Positions 43,616 to 46,364 of a stretch of 46,364 nucleotides of DNA are shown here, piece by piece. Where the stretch lies: positions 1-46,364 of the forward strand of contig NZ_LQPZ01000022.1 in NCBI RefSeq assembly GCF_002102395.1, in the 5' to 3' direction. Each line of letters opens with the position of its first letter. Position 1 is the stretch's first letter. A model generated the notes under the pieces. That model made no database searches and was not told the origin of the DNA. It saw only the letters and a list, made by a program, of their open reading frames with translations. Both the position numbers and the translations under genes were made by a program. This stretch comes from Mycolicibacillus trivialis. Lineage in GTDB: Bacteria > Actinomycetota > Actinomycetes > Mycobacteriales > Mycobacteriaceae.

Positions 43616-44416
43616 GTGGCGGAGTACCGGATCGATGACCTGGCGCGGGAGGCCGGGACGACGGCCCGCAACGTGCGCGTCTACCAGGAGAGCGGGCTGC
43701 TGACCCGCCCGGTGCGGCGCGGCCGGGTGGCCATCTACACCGATCGGCATCTGCGCCAGTTGCAGACCGTCATCCGGTTGCTCGGCGAGGGGTTCACCGT
43801 CAAGCACATCCTGAAGTTCCTGACCGGGCTGCGTGACGGGCAGGAGCTGGCGGAGGTGCTCAACCTCGACGATTTGGCGGAGTTGGTCACCGCGCCGTGG
43901 TCGCATCCGGAGTCGCGGACGATGTCGTTGGCGCAGTTGACCGAGCGCCTCGGCGATCTGGACGCGCCGACCCTGCGGCGGCTGTGCCGCACCGGGGTGA
44001 TCGAGGCGACCGGCGACGCGGACAGCTACCTGGTGCCGGACCGCCGGATCATCGATGACTATGCGGAGCTGATCGCCCGCGGCATGCCGCTGTCGACGAT
44101 CCTGACGGCCACCGCGGCCACCGACAAGAAGCTGGACGCCGCGGCTCGCGCGTTGGTGCGCCACGGGCACACCGAGATCACCCGGCAACGCGGGCCCGGC
44201 TGGTATCCGGGCGACGACGCCGAACTCGCCTGGGCCGCCGACATCATCGCGGTGATGCGCCGGGTGGCCGGGCGCGCCGCGCACGCCAGCCTGGACCGGG
44301 CGTTGGAGGCGGCGGTCCGCGACGAGTTGGACGACTACAACCGGGCGGCCAAGACGATCTCTGTTGTCGAGGCAGAGGCCGAGGCCTCCGGGCCGGAAGC
44401 TCAGACCGGAAGTTAG
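43616..44416 (+). CDS. MerR-family transcriptional regulator
   Basis: A 266-residue regulator from a GTG at 43616. The N-terminal winged helix is typical: YRIDDLAREAGTTARNVRVYQESGLLTRPVRRGRVAIYTDRHLRQL (residues 4-48), with ILGEGFTVKHILKFLTG forming the next helices. The long C-terminal part (from ~85) is not one of the short metal-binding MerR tails and probably binds an organic effector. As last gene of the esterase-to-monooxygenase operon it most likely controls it. Its TAG overlaps the TAA of the convergent lipase within TTAG. Confidence 0.9.
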   Translation: MAEYRIDDLAREAGTTARNVRVYQESGLLTRPVRRGRVAIYTDRHLRQLQTVIRLLGEGFTVKHILKFLTGLRDGQELAEVLNLDDLAELVTAPWSHPESRTMSLAQLTERLGDLDAPTLRRLCRTGVIEATGDADSYLVPDRRIIDDYAELIARGMPLSTILTATAATDKKLDAAARALVRHGHTEITRQRGPGWYPGDDAELAWAADIIAVMRRVAGRAAHASLDRALEAAVRDELDDYNRAAKTISVVEAEAEASGPEAQTGS

Positions 44417-45714
44417 CCGACGCCGCGGCCCGCGCTCGGATCGGCGACCCGGCGCTCACCGAGGACGCGCCCCATCCAGCGCAGCACTGTCGGCATCGCC
44501 CAGCCGGCGGCGATCAGGTGCTCCCCGGGCACGGGTAGGTAGTCGACGTCGGCTCCCCGGGCCCGCCAGGTGTCGATGAGCTCGAGAACGCCTTCCTCGG
44601 GGATGAACTGGTCACCGAGGAATCGGCCACTCGAGCCGTGGTAGAACAGCACCGGCATCGTCGGGGCGGCAGCTCCGGGCTTGTTGTCGGCGATGACGGC
44701 CTGGGCGATCTCCGATTCCAACGGCTCAGGGACCGTGGCGATTCGGCCCAGATCGAGGCGGGCCAGCCCGGCCGCTGCCAGCGGGGGCTGGGGCAAGTCT
44801 TTGATGAGGGTGGCCACGTAGAACGCGAAATCGCCGAAGAGCTCCGCCATCTGCGGGTATTCGCGGGCCTGCCCGATGACGGCCGCGGCAAAGAGTCCCG
44901 AGCCCAGGCCGGCGTTCATGCTGCGAAACAGCAGCGCATAGTCGGTGGGCGTTCCGCCCGCCGCGGCGCCTCGGAAGCTCAACTCGGGGGCGTAGGTCGG
45001 TTGTTCCTGGGCGGCCCACACGGTGGCGATCGCACCGCCGCTGTAGCCGTCCATCACCATCGGCGAATCGACGAGTTCCGGTTGTAGTGTGCGCATGCCG
45101 CGCACCGAGTCGAGCACGGCGTGCCCGGCCATCCGCCCCGCGGAGTACGCCATCCGGGGGCCTTCATGATCGGGGAGCAATACCGCGTAGTTGCGCGCCA
45201 GGAGCAGCGGCAGATACGGCGGCACATCGACGTAGAGCCCGTGGGCGATGCGGTAGGACGGCGCGGCCTTGAGCCCGAGGGAATTGATCGGCTGGTTGCG
45301 CACCACGACCGGTCGCGGCCCGCTGCCCCGCCAGGGGCGGTGCGGTTCGATCAGCGTGGCGGTCACCGGCACGGCATTACCGGCGGTGTCGGTGGAACGC
45401 ACCATAAACCGGTGGACGGCTGCTCTGGGTATCGGCAGCCGCGGGCTCACCCGCTCGGCGCGGATGATCTCACCGTTGGTCAGCGCGCTGAGATCACCGG
45501 GCGCGGAATAGAAGCCGCTTCCTGTGATGGGTGTGGGCAGGATCGCGGCGTGGCGGTCGGCGCGCTGCGCGTCGGTCAACCGGCGGCCTGCCCAGTCGTT
45601 GAGTCGCGCGATCACCGCGGGGCTGCGCAGTGCCGCAGCCGATCCGGCGACCCCAGTGACCGCGGCACCCGCCGCCAATGCCACCGACGATGCGGAGCGG
45701 GGCGTTTTCGCCAT
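44413..45714 (-). CDS. Secreted/envelope lipase (secretory lipase, LIP family)
   Basis: A 433-residue protein with an N-terminal Ala-rich export-like segment (SSVALAAGAAVTGVAGSAAAL). It matches the secretory lipase family by the DRHAAILPTPITGSGFY opening, the VVRNQPINSLGLKAAP and VLLPDHEGPRMAY segments, the nucleophile MDGYSGGAIATVWAA (GYSGG), and PVLFYHGSSGRFLGDQFIP and PVPGEHLIAA with the late Asp/His. It is convergent with the MerR gene and not part of that operon, but could act on related lipids. Start ATG at 45714 has AGGAGA upstream. Confidence 0.85.
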   Translation of the reverse strand: MAKTPRSASSVALAAGAAVTGVAGSAAALRSPAVIARLNDWAGRRLTDAQRADRHAAILPTPITGSGFYSAPGDLSALTNGEIIRAERVSPRLPIPRAAVHRFMVRSTDTAGNAVPVTATLIEPHRPWRGSGPRPVVVRNQPINSLGLKAAPSYRIAHGLYVDVPPYLPLLLARNYAVLLPDHEGPRMAYSAGRMAGHAVLDSVRGMRTLQPELVDSPMVMDGYSGGAIATVWAAQEQPTYAPELSFRGAAAGGTPTDYALLFRSMNAGLGSGLFAAAVIGQAREYPQMAELFGDFAFYVATLIKDLPQPPLAAAGLARLDLGRIATVPEPLESEIAQAVIADNKPGAAAPTMPVLFYHGSSGRFLGDQFIPEEGVLELIDTWRARGADVDYLPVPGEHLIAAGWAMPTVLRWMGRVLGERRVADPSAGRGVG

Positions 45715-46097
45715 CGATCTTCTCCTGCCTCAAACCACGCGGCAACGGGCAACATCAGTGCTTCGGCCACCCGTCAGAGCGAGTGAGCCCGTCCGCACTG
45801 AGTCAGCTTAAGCGGCGCACCCGTGGCCACGGTTCTGTTCGTCCCGATCCGGCACGTTCTCCGAGAGACGAAGCCTGACCGTTCACCCCTGGACGCGCTT
45901 CTCACCAGTGTCGGCGAGGTCAGCCTGGGGACAGCCGCTTTTCGCTCCGCTTTCCCCATCGATGGAGACCAATATGTCACCACGGCTTGGGGCAGCCTCC
46001 CGGCCCCTTGAGGGTCTCGGCCGCGAGAGCGGACGCCCCGCCAAACCGTAGGAGGAAGATCGCGCCGCCGCGAGTCCCGCCTGCCACACTGCATCAC
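45715..46097. other. Gene-free stretch between the lipase and the kinase fragment
   Basis: I see no convincing gene. A 62-codon plus-strand frame at 45823-46011 lacks a good ribosome site and any recognisable pattern. The stretch should hold the lipase promoter (minus strand). The composition around 45850-45990 is less G/C-rich than nearby genes. Confidence 0.5.
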
Positions 46098-46352
46098 ATG
46101 GAGTTCACGGAAGTCGCCGGCTTCAGGGTCGTCCGGCAGCTCGGGGCCGGAGGCATGGGACAAGTCTTCCTCGTTCAACACCCGCGTCTTCCGCGGTACG
46201 ACGCCCTGAAGCTCCTCGACGCCGGAGTCTCCCGCAACGACGACTTCAAGGCGCGGTTCCAACACGAGGCCGATCTGCTCGCCCAACTAAGCCTCGATCC
46301 ACGGACGAATTGGCTGGTCGTCGGGTGTCGTGACGAGGAAAGTGCCCTCTGA
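46098..46352 (+). pseudogene. Truncated Ser/Thr protein kinase (N-lobe only)
   Basis: From the ATG at 46098 the frame reads a standard kinase N-lobe: GFRVVRQLGAGGMGQVFLVQHPRLPRYDALKLL with the glycine loop and lysine, then FKARFQHEADLLAQLS with the alphaC Glu. After ~65 residues the expected HPNIV segment is replaced by an unrelated LDPRTNWLVVGC run and a stop after 84 codons. No HRD or DFG follows in any frame before the window ends. It is therefore a broken kinase gene, or one interrupted by a deletion whose rest lies beyond the window. It resembles the cluster kinases at 26018-33267. Confidence 0.75.
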
Positions 46353-46364
46353 GCTGCGATGATG

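Noticed and set aside
45823..46011. A 62-codon plus-strand frame upstream of the truncated kinase
   Set aside because: There is no ribosome binding site, no recognisable pattern and no coupling to neighbours.

Overview
The window is high-GC, gene-dense actinobacterial DNA and almost certainly comes from a Mycobacterium/Mycolicibacterium chromosome. The evidence is an MmpS-MmpL pair, an RpfA C-terminus, PknH-type receptor kinases, DUF732 and DUF4333 secreted or membrane proteins, an F420-type LLM oxidoreductase, and gene order matching the M. tuberculosis Rv0856-Rv0867c block (recalled from knowledge, not searched). No rRNA, tRNA, CRISPR array, transposase or integrase was seen.

Region 1 (1-6056) is conserved: the 3' end of rpfA, then a minus-strand molybdopterin operon (small Rv0863-like gene, moaC, mog, moaE; the last three are joined by ATGA overlaps), then a plus-strand pair of an Rv0862c-like protein and the XPB helicase. 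Region 2 (6116-13042) interrupts the synteny. It holds two small secreted proteins, an OmdA-domain protein coupled to a zinc alcohol dehydrogenase, a minus-strand mmpS-mmpL export operon, and a secreted cysteine-rich repeat protein lying between two copies of a composite intergenic repeat. Region 3 (13422-19189) returns to the conserved block with fadA-fadB, dapC and two SRPBCC proteins.

Region 4 (19235-33267) is accessory and signalling-rich. It has a VanX-like dipeptidase, a vapBC pair with an 11-bp iterated operator, a beta-lactamase-like lipoprotein, and five full-length receptor Ser/Thr kinases interleaved with two paralogous lipoproteins and a DUF4333 membrane protein. All five kinases have intact catalytic residues and one transmembrane helix, but their extracellular parts differ: a six-cysteine domain, a small two-cysteine domain, a whole FecB/FhuD-like siderophore-binding-protein domain, and two PknH-like four-cysteine sensors. 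The kinase fused to a substrate-binding-protein-like domain, and the alternation of kinases with lipoproteins, are the strongest candidates for an undescribed surface-sensing system.

Region 5 (33264-38238) has an LLM oxidoreductase, a YjbR-like protein, a PHP-domain protein, and an inserted two-gene module (XRE-ImmA/IrrE peptidase plus PIN-like nuclease). The module is bounded by 171-bp direct repeats made from the convergent 3' ends of the PHP gene and a small neighbouring gene. Region 6 (38480-45714) has a second cysteine-rich secreted paralogue followed by a perfect hairpin, then an operon of esterase, short-chain dehydrogenase, ferritin-like diiron protein, Baeyer-Villiger-type monooxygenase and MerR regulator that recalls the mymA locus, and a convergent secreted lipase. 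The window ends with a Ser/Thr kinase frame that is truncated after the N-lobe.
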